Assembly (NCBI RefSeq): GCF_014851805.1
Contig: NZ_JACVAK010000003.1
Location: forward strand, 1 to 64,000
DNA from: Pseudoxanthomonas sp. PXM02
GTDB lineage: Bacteria > Pseudomonadota > Gammaproteobacteria > Xanthomonadales > Xanthomonadaceae
Reading direction: 5' to 3'
DNA: 64,000 nucleotides
This document shows, in pieces, positions 27,954-37,466 of the stretch. Position 1 is the stretch's first letter. Each line of letters begins with the position of its first letter. The translations under genes were made by a program, and so were the position numbers. The notes beneath the pieces were generated by a model. That model was not told the DNA's origin and did no database searches. It saw only the letters and a list, made by a program, of their open reading frames with translations.

Positions 27954-28168
27954 CGTGATCCCCTCCCAGGGAAACAGTCGGTCGTCGTACGCAGGTGGTC
28001 ACGGCAACCGCGGCGATCGGATGGGCGGCCGGAAGCGACATCGATCCGGCAGGGCGTGCGGACGCACCGCGTCCACGCGCACACGCGACAGGCGTGCCCA
28101 CGGCAGGTCGGTACGGGTGGAGCGCTTGGCGGGTGTTACGCCTCTCGCGCCGGCGAGGACCGCCGGCG

Positions 28169-28660
28169 CTAGCGCGAGCCGCTGTTCTGCGTCAGCGGAT
28201 AGCCCGCGAAGGGCTTCATGTCTTCCATCAGGAAGTTGGAGACGATCTTCTCGACGCCGAAGTCGCGCTCGGTCATCTCGCGCATGATGCGCTTCCAGTC
28301 GTGGATGTCGCTCACCACGACCCGCAACAGGTAGTCGTAGTGCCCGCTGACCCGCAGCGACTCCACGATCTCCGGCGTGTTGCTGGCCCAGGTATCGAAG
28401 TCCATGAACCGGCCCACCGAGTGCCGGTCGAACGACAGCTGCGCGATGACGATCGTCGCCGCGCGGATCCGGTCGATGGCCACATGCGCGCGATAGCCGG
28501 TGATCAGGCCGCGCTCCTCGAGATCGCGGACGCGGCGAAGGCAGGCGCTGGGCGACAGGGCCACCTGGTCGGCCAGATCGCGGTTCTTGATCTGGGCGTC
28601 CTCCTGCAGGGCCTGCAGGATCTTGAGGTCGATCCGGTCGAGTGAATCCTTGTGGGACAT
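28169..28660 (-). CDS. Lrp/AsnC-family transcriptional regulator
   Basis: A 163-residue Lrp-type regulator: helix-turn-helix near residues 8-55 (LDRIDLKILQALQEDAQIKN) and a RAM domain (SGHYDYLLRVVVSDIHDWKR). The C-terminus is extended by about 15 residues (AGYPLTQNSGSR). It lies 215 bp upstream of the CoA-transferase operon on the same strand and is a plausible regulator of it. Start: ATG at 28660; the open frame continues upstream without Lrp-like sequence. Confidence 0.88.
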   Translation of the reverse strand: MSHKDSLDRIDLKILQALQEDAQIKNRDLADQVALSPSACLRRVRDLEERGLITGYRAHVAIDRIRAATIVIAQLSFDRHSVGRFMDFDTWASNTPEIVESLRVSGHYDYLLRVVVSDIHDWKRIMREMTERDFGVEKIVSNFLMEDMKPFAGYPLTQNSGSR

Positions 28661-29200
28661 GTCCTGCACCAAGCGCTGCACCTCCGCTGAGTGTCGCCGC
28701 TGCCTCCACGGGGGACAACACGCCCGGCACCGCACGGTGCTGTCCGGCCGTGCGCGACGGGTGTGGCGTATTCGCGGCCCGAACCGTCCCACGCGCGCGT
28801 TTGCACCCGCCGCGACGCTTCGTTGTTGCGCACGGCTGCGCGGATCCCTTTTCAAAACAGTGACATAGCATGTCGGGCCAACCTGGGCAGGTCACTGGAC
28901 AGCGCGGGGGCGCGGGCTTTTGATGGAGGGAAGGAGCACGGAGGTGGTCGCCAGCATCTGACGTGTCGATGGAGAGTCGTTTGAGGTTAGCGCCGGGGTT
29001 TCGCGGCGGAATTGCCGAACAGTGCGGCGACTTAACCGAAACGGCTCACCGGCGGCACAGGCGAAGGGGTTCGCCTGCCACGTCCTTCCGCCGCACGTCG
29101 CGGCAGGCATCGATCAGGGATATCGCTGCCATGGACCCAGCCGCCATACGCCCGTCGCAGGCAGAAGCCCACCGACGGACAGCCACCGGGAGACACCTCG
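28661..29200. other. 540-bp divergent intergenic region, no gene supported
   Basis: This region lies between the Lrp-type gene (minus) and the AraC-type gene (plus). Two short palindromes are visible: GCACCGCACGGTGC at 28727-28740 and GACATAGCATGTC at 28862-28874, either of which could be an operator. No open frame has a recognisable product. Confidence 0.5.
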
Positions 29201-30301
29201 ATGATCCTCGACGATCGCACCATCGAAGAAATGCTCATCTGCGCAGGCCGCCCCACCGACGCGGCCGACTGGCGCAGTCAGGACGTCCACGAAGGCTGGC
29301 GCGAGCCCCTCGTGTCGGGCCATGGCTTCCGCCACCGCTACGACGAATCGGTCGGCGACGGCGGCTGGGTGTTCCACCAGCTCAATGACGCGCTGTCGAT
29401 GGCCATCGTCGACTTCCGCGCCGCACGCGAGCTGTCGCGCCAGCATCGCCACGACGACCACTTGGTCTTCTGCGCCTGGATCGAAGGACGCAGCACGATT
29501 TCCGCGGGCAGCGACCTGGCCGGTGAGGATCTCGCCCACGGCTTCTGTACGTTCTATGGACTGCCGAGTGGCGAGGCGGTGCGCACCGTCTACGAACCCA
29601 ACCGTCCCCTGCGCTGGGTGTCGATCTTCCTGCGGCGCGACCGCATCAAGGACGTGCTCGGGCTCGATGCGCAGGCGCTGCCGCCGATCTTCCGCGACTA
29701 CATCGTCGACCGCGTCCCGACCGGCCTGCGGCACGTTCCGCTGGGCAACGTGGCCAGTGTCGCCGCCACGCAGGCCTTCGAGTGCCCCTACGAAGGCGAA
29801 CTGCGGCGCCTGTACCTGGCCGCCAAGGCGATGGAGATCGTCTGCGCGGTGATCCAGTCGTACGCGGAAGCCGACGATGCCGACGGCCCGGTGCTGCGGC
29901 GCGCCGACATCGAGAAGATCCGGCTGGCCAAGCAGGTCATCGAGGAGAACCTCGATGAACCGCTCAGCGTGTCCGAACTCGCCGCCGTGGTCGGCATGAC
30001 CATCAAGAAGCTGCAGTACGGCTTCCAGGCGCTGTATCGCGGCAGCGTGGGCCAGGTCTACAAGCAGGTGCGGCTGTCGCGGGCGATGGTGCTGGTCAGC
30101 AAGAGCGACAAGCCGATGATCGACATCGCGATGGAATGCGGCTACGAATGTCCCGGCAGCTTCACCCGCGCGTTCAAGCTGGCATTCGGCACCTGTCCCA
30201 CGGACGTCCGCACCACGTCCATCCGGGGCGCGTTGGCGGAGCGCCTGCGCGACGCCCAGGATGCGACCGCGATGCCGGGTCGGGAAACCCGGGTCAACTG
30301 A
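29201..30301 (+). CDS. AraC-family transcriptional regulator
   Basis: A 366-residue regulator with an unknown N-terminal sensor part and a C-terminal AraC double helix-turn-helix (about residues 245-345: SVSELAAVVGMTIKKLQYGF and IDIAMECGYECPGSFTRAFK). The layout resembles PchR-type regulators of iron or catabolic genes. GGGAGA before the ATG at 29201 decides the start. It stands at the head of a run of hydrolase, receptor and transporter genes and may control some of them (inference). Confidence 0.88.
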   Translation: MILDDRTIEEMLICAGRPTDAADWRSQDVHEGWREPLVSGHGFRHRYDESVGDGGWVFHQLNDALSMAIVDFRAARELSRQHRHDDHLVFCAWIEGRSTISAGSDLAGEDLAHGFCTFYGLPSGEAVRTVYEPNRPLRWVSIFLRRDRIKDVLGLDAQALPPIFRDYIVDRVPTGLRHVPLGNVASVAATQAFECPYEGELRRLYLAAKAMEIVCAVIQSYAEADDADGPVLRRADIEKIRLAKQVIEENLDEPLSVSELAAVVGMTIKKLQYGFQALYRGSVGQVYKQVRLSRAMVLVSKSDKPMIDIAMECGYECPGSFTRAFKLAFGTCPTDVRTTSIRGALAERLRDAQDATAMPGRETRVN

Positions 30302-30366
30302 CCGGATCGATCGACCGCTACCCTGCACCTCCCGCCCTTCCCGTCCCACGTCACCCAGGAAGCCGC

Positions 30367-31680
30367 ATGCCCCTGAAGCGCTCCGTCATGGCGATCGCCA
30401 TCGCCACCCTGGCCGGCATGGCCGATGCCTCCACGCTGCCGGCGCCCGATGGCGAGTACGCCGTCGGTGTGCTGCGAACGGAATTCGTCGATTCCGCGCG
30501 GACACTCGACGCGACGGACGCCGCAAGCGGACCACGCCGGCTGCCTGCGGTCGTCTGGTATCCCGCGCAGGCACGCAGCGGCGCCAAAGACAGCGCGTAT
30601 CTCCCCTCTGACATCGCCGCGACCACGCTGCCCGCCCTCGCCCGCAACTTCCGCTATGCGGACGGCGAGCTGCAGGCCGTGGCCGCCGCGCGCATCGCCG
30701 TGCAGCCGGACGCGCGCCCGGCGAAGACATCGCGCGGATTTCCCGTCGTGGTCTACAGCCATGGCCTGTTCCTGTACCCGGAACAGAACAGCGCACTCGC
30801 CGCACGCCTGGCCAGCCACGGCTACATCGTCATCTCCATCGCGCATCCGGGCGATGCCACCGACGTACGTCTGCAGGACGGCACGCTGGTCGCGACGAAG
30901 TTCGGCGGTCCGCCGGACGATCCGCGCTTCGCCGACGCGTGGAAGGTAATCGCGGGCGGCAGCGACCTGGACGTCCGGCGCGACGCGCTGGCGACCTACG
31001 CCGAGGCCTTCCCGGCCACGCGCATCGGCCGCTCGTTCGCGCAGTGGCGCGACGACACGCGGGCCGTCGCCGATGCCGTGACCGGCAACAAAGAGCCGGA
31101 AGCGTTGCGCGCGGTACTGGCGACCGCGGACCGCTCGCGCCTGGCGTTCGCCGGCATGTCGTTCGGCGGCGCGACGTCTGCCACGACCTGCCATCTGGTC
31201 GCGGCATGCCATGCGGCGATCAACCTGGATGGACAGAACTTCGATCCCGCACTCTTCAACGGCGCCGTCGGCCGACCGTTGCTGCTGATGCTGAGCGACT
31301 GGCCGCGCTACGGTTTGCTCGAAGGCCAGCCGCGGGAAGCGGACTTCAGTCCCAACGATCTCGCCTACGAACCCTGGAAGCGTGCGGGCAAGGACGCTGA
31401 CGTGGTGCGCGTGCGCCTGGAAGGCATCCGCCACCTGGGCTTCACCGACCTGGTCGCGTTGCTGGACGGACCGAAGCGGAACGAGCGCGTGGGCGACATC
31501 GACGGCGACGAAGCGCTATCGGCGACGAGTGACGTGGTCCTGGCCTTCCTCGATATCCATCTGCGTGGAGGCGATGCCGCGAACCTCGGGCGCGCGATCG
31601 ATCGCCACCCGGCACTGAAGCGCCACGTCCCCACGCGCATGCAAGGCTGGGCTGCCGCGAAGGATCAGGCGAAGGAGTAA
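30367..31680 (+). CDS. exported alpha/beta-hydrolase, PAF-acetylhydrolase-like
   Basis: A 437-residue hydrolase with a signal peptide (AIAIATLAGMADAS). It has VVYSHGLFLYPEQ for the oxyanion region, nucleophile Ser265 in GMSFGG, and a probable catalytic His in IRHLGF near residue 358. This matches the platelet-activating-factor acetylhydrolase / dienelactone hydrolase-like family, so esters or lactones are likely substrates. AGGAAG precedes the ATG. It follows the AraC-type gene by 65 bp on the same strand. Confidence 0.8.
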   Translation: MPLKRSVMAIAIATLAGMADASTLPAPDGEYAVGVLRTEFVDSARTLDATDAASGPRRLPAVVWYPAQARSGAKDSAYLPSDIAATTLPALARNFRYADGELQAVAAARIAVQPDARPAKTSRGFPVVVYSHGLFLYPEQNSALAARLASHGYIVISIAHPGDATDVRLQDGTLVATKFGGPPDDPRFADAWKVIAGGSDLDVRRDALATYAEAFPATRIGRSFAQWRDDTRAVADAVTGNKEPEALRAVLATADRSRLAFAGMSFGGATSATTCHLVAACHAAINLDGQNFDPALFNGAVGRPLLLMLSDWPRYGLLEGQPREADFSPNDLAYEPWKRAGKDADVVRVRLEGIRHLGFTDLVALLDGPKRNERVGDIDGDEALSATSDVVLAFLDIHLRGGDAANLGRAIDRHPALKRHVPTRMQGWAAAKDQAKE

Positions 31681-31734
31681 CGATCCGTGCCGGTGAGCGC
31701 AGCGGTGGCGCGCTCATCGCCGCCAGTCGTGCAG

Positions 31735-32289
31735 CTATTCCTTGTCGCGCGGAACGAAGGTGGTGTGCGCGATTTTCCACACGCCCTCTTGTTTGACGAG
31801 CATGGCCGCGACGATGAGGGGAATCTTCGGCGGACCAAGCTTCGCGACGGCTTCCGGCGGTAGCGACGCAGGCACGATGCGCGTCGGCACCGAATCGAAC
31901 GTCACCAGCGCGCTGTCGCCGTTCCACACCTGCGTATCGATATCGCGCAGCTCGAACTCATAGCGCACGCCGGGAAACGCGGCGGCGAACGCATCCTGGT
32001 CGGCCTGCTGCCGCTGCATGCCCTCGCGATTGTTGCCGTGCATGCGTCCGCCGGGATACACCATGCTGCGTTCGTCCAGCATCAACCGACCCTGCGCGAT
32101 CAGGTCGCCGCTCTGCTCGTGGGCCATGTACTCGTTGATGCGGGCCAGCACGTCTTCGCGGTCACCGGCCTGTACATGGCCAGCGCCCAGCAGGAGGGAC
32201 AACGCAGCCAGGGCCGCGAAGCCCTGGCTGCGCTGCGGACGCCGGATCGTCGGCGATGCGTCGATCGGAACGCGGCGCCCGCGCTCCAT
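31735..32289 (-). CDS. exported SnoaL/NTF2-like (DUF4440-type) protein
   Basis: A 184-residue protein: signal peptide (ALAALSLLLGAGHVQAG) and a cone-shaped NTF2-like domain (REDVLARINEYMAHEQSGD to the end, with the typical closing VWKIAHTTFVPR). Members bind or isomerise small molecules; no catalytic residues can be assigned with certainty. The ATG begins 1 bp after the stop codon of the TonB receptor gene, so the two are surely co-transcribed. Confidence 0.75.
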   Translation of the reverse strand: MERGRRVPIDASPTIRRPQRSQGFAALAALSLLLGAGHVQAGDREDVLARINEYMAHEQSGDLIAQGRLMLDERSMVYPGGRMHGNNREGMQRQQADQDAFAAAFPGVRYEFELRDIDTQVWNGDSALVTFDSVPTRIVPASLPPEAVAKLGPPKIPLIVAAMLVKQEGVWKIAHTTFVPRDKE

Positions 32290-32290
32290 C

Positions 32291-34462
32291 TCAGAAGCGC
32301 CAGTCCAGGCTGACCGCGTACTGCCGCGGCGCGCCGTAGTAACTGACCGAGTACAGGCTCTGGATGTACTTCTTGTCGGTGATGTTGTTGACGTTGGCGC
32401 GCAGCGTCAGGTCGGGCGTGATGTCCCAGGCCATGTATGCGTTGAGGATGGCGTAGCCGTCCTGGCGCACGCGGGCGTACTTCACGTAGTCCTCGTAGTT
32501 GACGATGTCGCTCTGCCAGCGCCCACCGACGCCGAACGACAGCGCGGGCGCGCTCTGCAGGCGCGTGCTCAGCATCAGGTTGGCGGTGCGGCGCGGCACC
32601 CAGCCGTAGGTCGGGCCGGTCTGGTCCGGGTCGGCCGCGGGCAGCGGCGGACCGCCGTCCATGCTCAGGTGCGTGTAGCCGAACAGCAGGCTGGTGTTGT
32701 CGCCCAGCTTGCCGGTGGCTTCGAACTCGAAGCCCTTGGATTCCACGTCGTCCGGCCTGGAGTAGCCATACGCATAGCCTTCCATGAAGCGGGTGGCCAC
32801 GTAGGTGGCAAGCCCGTCCTGCTTGGCGGTGAACCAGGCCAGCGTGGTCAGCAGGCGGCTGTCGAACCACTCGGCCTTGACGCCCACCTCGTAGTTGGTG
32901 CCCTTGCTGGGCTCGATGTACACGCGGTCGTAGTCGACCGCATCCTGCGGCTGGTAGATGTAGGAGTAGTTGGCGTAACCGGTGACGCGGTCGGTGAAGT
33001 CGAAGGTCACGCCCGCGTACGGTGCGAAGTTGCGGTCGGTCTTGTCCGACGTGGCACCGGCGTTGTCGGTGCTGTCGCGCTGGTACTCGGCCCAGTTGAA
33101 GCCGAGGATGGTCTTGAAGCGGTCGGTGAACTGCAGCCGCGTCGCGCCGAACACGCGGGTCAGACGCTGGTTGAGCGTGGTGTAGACGGTCTTCTCGCCC
33201 CACACCGGTTCGGGGATCGCATCGCCACCGAACGGAAAGCCCGGCAGCAGGCCGAACTGCGGCCCGGTGGTATCGGTGGGGTTGTACCAGTCGATGCCTT
33301 CGCTGCGGCCCGTGCTGACGCCGAACATCGCTTCATGCTCGCGTCCGAACAGCTCGAAGCGACCATTGAGGGTCACGTCCCAGATGTCCGCCTTCGTCTC
33401 GTACGGGCTCTTGTAGGCCCAGCCGTAGAGTCCCTCGTGGGTGACCGGATCCAGGCCCGCATAGGAATAGGCCATGAAGATCTTGGAATCGTGCTCGTAG
33501 CTGCGATGGTTGTACGACGCGCGCAGTTGCCAGGTATCGCCCAGGCGATGCGTGTACTCGATGAAGCCGGCCTCAGTGGTCGAGTTCCAGTACGTCCAGT
33601 CCTGCGTCGGCGACGCGCTGCGGTCCCACTCGATCTGGTTGCCGTTGGTATCGAGGAAGCTCAGCGCACCCCACATGTTGTTGCTGGTGTCGGCCTTCTG
33701 CCAGGAATAGCCGAACGCCAGCGCGCCGTTCTCGCCGATCTGGCCGTCCACCACGCCGTAGAAGTAGCTGCGCTCGCTTTCGAAATCGCGCAGGTAGGAA
33801 TCGCTTTCCTCGCGTGCGGCCACCACGCGGCCGGCCCAGCTGCCGTTCTCGGTGAACGGCGTCGAGTAGTCGGCCTGCAGGCGGCGACGGTTCTCCGAGC
33901 CGACGGTGATGCCGACTTCACCCTGCGCCTCGTTCGTGGGGCGCTTGCGTACGTAGTTGATCGTGCCCGACGCGTTGCCCACGCCGGTCAGCAGGCCGTT
34001 GGCGCCGCGGATCACCTCCAGCTTCTCGAAGCCGTAGGCATCCATCGCGTTGGTCACCACGCCCCAGCCGTTGGGCAGGCCGACGCCGTCGATCTGCGTG
34101 TTCTTGATTTCGAAGCCGCGCGAGAGGAACTGGGTCGAGTTGGTCGACGTCTGTTCGACCTGGATGCCGGTGGCGAGGCGCAGCGCGTCATTGAGGCTGT
34201 CGGCGCCGAACTCGTCCATCTGTTCCTTGGAGACGATGCTGATCGACTGCGGCGTCTCCTTGATGTCCAGGTCGAGGTTGGTGGCGCCGTTGCTCACGCG
34301 GTTGGCGCGCTGGCCGATCACCAGCACCTTGTCCAGGTCGACCGCTTCGGGCGACGAGGGGGCATCGGTGGTCTGGGCCTGCGCGCTCAGCGCGGCCATC
34401 AGACCGAGGGTCAGCAGGGAAAGGGAGGGCAAGCCTACGGAGCGTTGACATGGCGTGGTCAT
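32291..34462 (-). CDS. TonB-dependent siderophore-type receptor
   Basis: A 723-residue receptor of the FhuE/FpvA/FoxA group. Signal peptide ending SAQAQ, TonB box-like DKVLVIGQR, plug domain beginning TNLDLDIKETPQSISIVSKE, and barrel closing with the C-terminal Phe (SLDWRF). No STN domain is present. The ETPQSISIVS plug start is typical of siderophore receptors, but similar receptors import other compounds. AGGA precedes the ATG at 34462. It forms an operon with the NTF2-like gene and lies next to a transporter/deacylase pair. Confidence 0.92.
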   Translation of the reverse strand: MTTPCQRSVGLPSLSLLTLGLMAALSAQAQTTDAPSSPEAVDLDKVLVIGQRANRVSNGATNLDLDIKETPQSISIVSKEQMDEFGADSLNDALRLATGIQVEQTSTNSTQFLSRGFEIKNTQIDGVGLPNGWGVVTNAMDAYGFEKLEVIRGANGLLTGVGNASGTINYVRKRPTNEAQGEVGITVGSENRRRLQADYSTPFTENGSWAGRVVAAREESDSYLRDFESERSYFYGVVDGQIGENGALAFGYSWQKADTSNNMWGALSFLDTNGNQIEWDRSASPTQDWTYWNSTTEAGFIEYTHRLGDTWQLRASYNHRSYEHDSKIFMAYSYAGLDPVTHEGLYGWAYKSPYETKADIWDVTLNGRFELFGREHEAMFGVSTGRSEGIDWYNPTDTTGPQFGLLPGFPFGGDAIPEPVWGEKTVYTTLNQRLTRVFGATRLQFTDRFKTILGFNWAEYQRDSTDNAGATSDKTDRNFAPYAGVTFDFTDRVTGYANYSYIYQPQDAVDYDRVYIEPSKGTNYEVGVKAEWFDSRLLTTLAWFTAKQDGLATYVATRFMEGYAYGYSRPDDVESKGFEFEATGKLGDNTSLLFGYTHLSMDGGPPLPAADPDQTGPTYGWVPRRTANLMLSTRLQSAPALSFGVGGRWQSDIVNYEDYVKYARVRQDGYAILNAYMAWDITPDLTLRANVNNITDKKYIQSLYSVSYYGAPRQYAVSLDWRF

Positions 34463-34776
34463 GGAATTTCCTGGGCGAACTGGCGGGCTGGCGTGGCGGG
34501 AAGGTGGGAACGCGACAACGGCAAGGAGTACGGTTCCGGACGCAGGCAGGGACGTCGCCTCCGTTCGATGTCGCGGGATTCCATTCGGGTAGTGCAGGTG
34601 CTCGTCGCGAATCTGGGCGTGCGCCGTGATCGCGGCTGTAACAATCAAGCAGGCATGCTGGTGCTTGCGTGCCGTGCGCCACCGAGATCCCCTCTGGTGG
34701 CGCGGGTCAACCTGTCTGCTTCAGGTTGAACTTGACGCAGCCCGCACCGGCCCGCTTGGCGGATCAGTGCGCGCCC
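34463..34776. other. 314-bp intergenic region with an 8-bp inverted repeat
   Basis: This region lies between the MFS transporter (stop at 34777) and the TonB receptor (start at 34462), both on the minus strand. TCAACCTG (34707-34714) and CAGGTTGA (34722-34729) form a perfect 8-bp stem with a 7-nt loop and could terminate the transporter transcript or serve as an operator. The receptor promoter must lie in the remaining part; no clear Fur box is seen. Confidence 0.5.
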
Positions 34777-36090
34777 TTAGCCATTCGATGCCGGCGCCTG
34801 CGCGGCCGACTCGCGCGCGGCGATGTCACTCCGCAGATGGCGCGCGGCCATGAAGAATCCGCACACCGAGACGGCCGAACCGATCATCGCGGCCAGCAGG
34901 GCGTAGCGCAGCGAGTCTTCGCCCAGCGCCGGCTTCCACAGGTCGCTGGCGATGCCGACGAACTGCGGCCCCAGGCCGAGGCCGACGATGTTGTCGATCA
35001 GGATCAGCGTCGCGACCGCCGTGGCACGACTGCGCACGGGCACCAGCCGCTGGATGATGGTGATGGTCGGACCGACGAACGCCGCGGTCAGCGCCAGGGG
35101 AATCACCGCCGCCGCGAGCGCGATCCCCGTGTCCTGCGCCAGGAAGCAGATCGGGGCCAGCGGAAGCGGCAGGAGCGCGGCAATCGCCGGCACCCACGAA
35201 TACCAGCGCTGGTCGTTGCGTCCGAAGCGGTCCGCGAAATGGCCGGCGGCGTAGGTCGCCAGGCCACCACATGCGCCCATGATCAAGGCCATCGCGATGC
35301 CGATGTCGGCGGTGGACATGCCGTGGCTTCGGGCGAGGAACGAGGGGAAGAAACTGCCCAGCGCGTAGGACGTGAAACAGGTGGAACAGGCACCGAGCGC
35401 GGTGTAGCGGAATGCCTTGCTCTGCCAGAGCTGTCGCAGCACGGCCCAGAGCGGCGGCGCTTGCTCCTGCACGGCGACGACATCGTGGGCGCCACGCTTG
35501 GGATCGCGGACTGTGGTCAGCAACAGGACGGTCAGTAGCAGGCCCGGCAGACCGGCCGCGATGAAGGCGACACGCCATCCCCATGCCTGGGCGATGGCGC
35601 CACCGGCGGCAAAGGCCACCAGCACACCGAGATTGGACCCGGAGGCGTAGATGGCCTGCGCACGTCCGCGGCGTTCGGGCGGAAACAGGTCGGTGATCAT
35701 CGTCTGCGACGCAGGACCCGTGCCGGCTTCGCCGACGCCGGTCAGCACGCGCGCGACCGCCAGCTGCCAGTACTGCACCACCAGCCCGCAGGCCATCGTC
35801 ATCGCCGAGAACAGCGCCAGCGACGCGGCGATCAGCTTGCGGCGGTTGACCCGGTCGGCCAGCAGCGCCAGCGGCAGGCCCATGGTGGCGTAGAAGAACG
35901 CGAACGTCGGGCCGACCAGCAGGCCCAGGAACGTGTCGGAGAGATTGAACTCCGCCTTCACCTGCGGCAGCAGGATCGACAGGATCTGCCGGTCGATGAA
36001 GTTCACCAGGTAGATCGACGTCAATACGCCGAGGATCCAGTTGCGGCCACCGATGCCGCGTTCCGGCACGTCGCTGCGATCGCCGCTCAT
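34777..36090 (-). CDS. MFS transporter, spinster-like
   Basis: A 437-residue transporter with 12 predicted membrane helices. The start region (ILGVLTSIYLVNFIDRQILS) and the loop DRVNRRKLIAASL belong to the spinster-like MFS group common near TonB receptors. Substrate unknown. Its ATG overlaps the deacylase stop codon by ATGA, so it is made with that enzyme and probably carries its substrate or product across the inner membrane (inference). Confidence 0.88.
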   Translation of the reverse strand: MSGDRSDVPERGIGGRNWILGVLTSIYLVNFIDRQILSILLPQVKAEFNLSDTFLGLLVGPTFAFFYATMGLPLALLADRVNRRKLIAASLALFSAMTMACGLVVQYWQLAVARVLTGVGEAGTGPASQTMITDLFPPERRGRAQAIYASGSNLGVLVAFAAGGAIAQAWGWRVAFIAAGLPGLLLTVLLLTTVRDPKRGAHDVVAVQEQAPPLWAVLRQLWQSKAFRYTALGACSTCFTSYALGSFFPSFLARSHGMSTADIGIAMALIMGACGGLATYAAGHFADRFGRNDQRWYSWVPAIAALLPLPLAPICFLAQDTGIALAAAVIPLALTAAFVGPTITIIQRLVPVRSRATAVATLILIDNIVGLGLGPQFVGIASDLWKPALGEDSLRYALLAAMIGSAVSVCGFFMAARHLRSDIAARESAAQAPASNG

Positions 36091-37259
36091 GCGCTCAACG
36101 CCTCGACCAGGCGGTCCATGAAGGCTTCGCCGGCCGCCAGCTGGTCCACCGCGATGTATTCGTCGGGCTGGTGCGCCTGCGCGATCCAGCCGGGTCCGCA
36201 GATCACCGTGGGCAGGCCGGCGCGTTCGAACAGGCCCGCCTCCGACACGTAGGAGGCGACCTCGCGCACCGGCGTGCCGGTCAGCCGCGACACCAGTTCC
36301 ACCGCCGGCCCGTTGCCGACGCCGGTGAGCGGCGGCACGTCCGACAGGATCTCGGTGGCGATGCCGCAATCGGCGAAGCGCGCGCGGATCTCCGCGTCCA
36401 GTTCGCGCACCAGCGCATCCACCTCGTCGAAGACCGCGCGCGTCTCTACCGGCGACGCCGAGCGGATATCCCAGATGAAACTGCATTCGCGCGCCAGGAT
36501 GTTCGGCGCGGTGCCGCCATGGACGGTGCCGATGGTGACGGTGGCATGCGGCGGTTCGAAACCACTGGCGGGATCGGGTGCCGCCGCCAGCCGCTCGGCG
36601 ATGTCGACGATGCGCGCCATCAGCCGCGTGGCGACCATGTTCGCGCTGACCCCGAGGTGCGTCTGGCTGGAATGCGCCTCGTGGCCGAGCACGGTGGTGC
36701 GCAATCCCATGATGCCCTTGTGGCGCTCGACGATGCGCATGCCGGTGGGCTCGCCGACGACGACCAGCGCTGGCCGCGGCACGTCCGCCAGCAACGTCTC
36801 GATCAGCGAGGGCGCACCGAGCAGGCCGACTTCCTCGTCGTACGACAGCGCGAAGTGCACCGGCCGCTTCAGGTCCGCGGCCAGCATCGCCGGCACGCGG
36901 GAGAGTCCGGTGGCGATGAAGCCCTTCATGTCCGCACTGCCGCGGCCATGCAGGCGTCCGTCGCGCTCGGTCAGCGTCCACGGATCGCTGCTCCAGGCCT
37001 GGCCGTCGATGGGCACGACATCGGTGTGGCCGGACAGCACCACGCCACCGGCCACGTCGGGACCGATCGAGAACAGCAGGTTCGCCTTCGCGCCGGCCGC
37101 TCCCGGCACGCGCGTGGATCGCACGCCCAGGCCCTGCAACCACGCTTCGACGGCCTCGATCAGCACCAGGTTGGAATTGCGCGACGTGGTGTCGAAGGCC
37201 ACGAGTCGCGCGAGCCAGTCGCGCGCGGTGATCGGATCGGCGGAAGAGATGGAGGCCAC
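36087..37259 (-). CDS. M20-family acetylornithine deacetylase-like metallohydrolase
   Basis: A 390-residue cytoplasmic zinc hydrolase of the ArgE/DapE group that removes acyl groups from amino acids. Metal-site motifs are seen at SGHTDVVPIDG (His78, Asp80), GRGSADMKGF (Asp110) and YDEEVGLLG (catalytic Glu142), with VVGEPTG and EAHSSQ further on. It starts with GTG at 37259 behind AGGG. Being far from arginine genes and coupled to an MFS transporter, it probably deacylates an imported N-acyl amino acid rather than serving arginine synthesis (inference). Confidence 0.85.
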   Translation of the reverse strand: MASISSADPITARDWLARLVAFDTTSRNSNLVLIEAVEAWLQGLGVRSTRVPGAAGAKANLLFSIGPDVAGGVVLSGHTDVVPIDGQAWSSDPWTLTERDGRLHGRGSADMKGFIATGLSRVPAMLAADLKRPVHFALSYDEEVGLLGAPSLIETLLADVPRPALVVVGEPTGMRIVERHKGIMGLRTTVLGHEAHSSQTHLGVSANMVATRLMARIVDIAERLAAAPDPASGFEPPHATVTIGTVHGGTAPNILARECSFIWDIRSASPVETRAVFDEVDALVRELDAEIRARFADCGIATEILSDVPPLTGVGNGPAVELVSRLTGTPVREVASYVSEAGLFERAGLPTVICGPGWIAQAHQPDEYIAVDQLAAGEAFMDRLVEALSA

Positions 37260-37466
37260 GTGCTGCCCTGCGACGACGGAATAGCCCGAGCGTAACGGCA
37301 GCACGACGGCTTGGACATGCCGTTCAATGCGGGCGCTTAGCCGAAACGGGTCCCGCGGCGCCAAGGCATCTGCACGGGCCGCGCCTCTCCGCGGCCGACC
37401 TTTCCGGCGAAGCCGGCCTCCGGTTTGGACAAGAAGCGCCTGCGCCTCGCCACCTAGGCTGCGTCC

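Noticed and set aside
36087..37259. Assignment of the M20 gene as the arginine-biosynthetic argE
   Set aside because: The motifs fit the ArgE/DapE family, but coupling to an MFS transporter and absence of arginine genes make a catabolic deacylase more likely, so no symbol was given.
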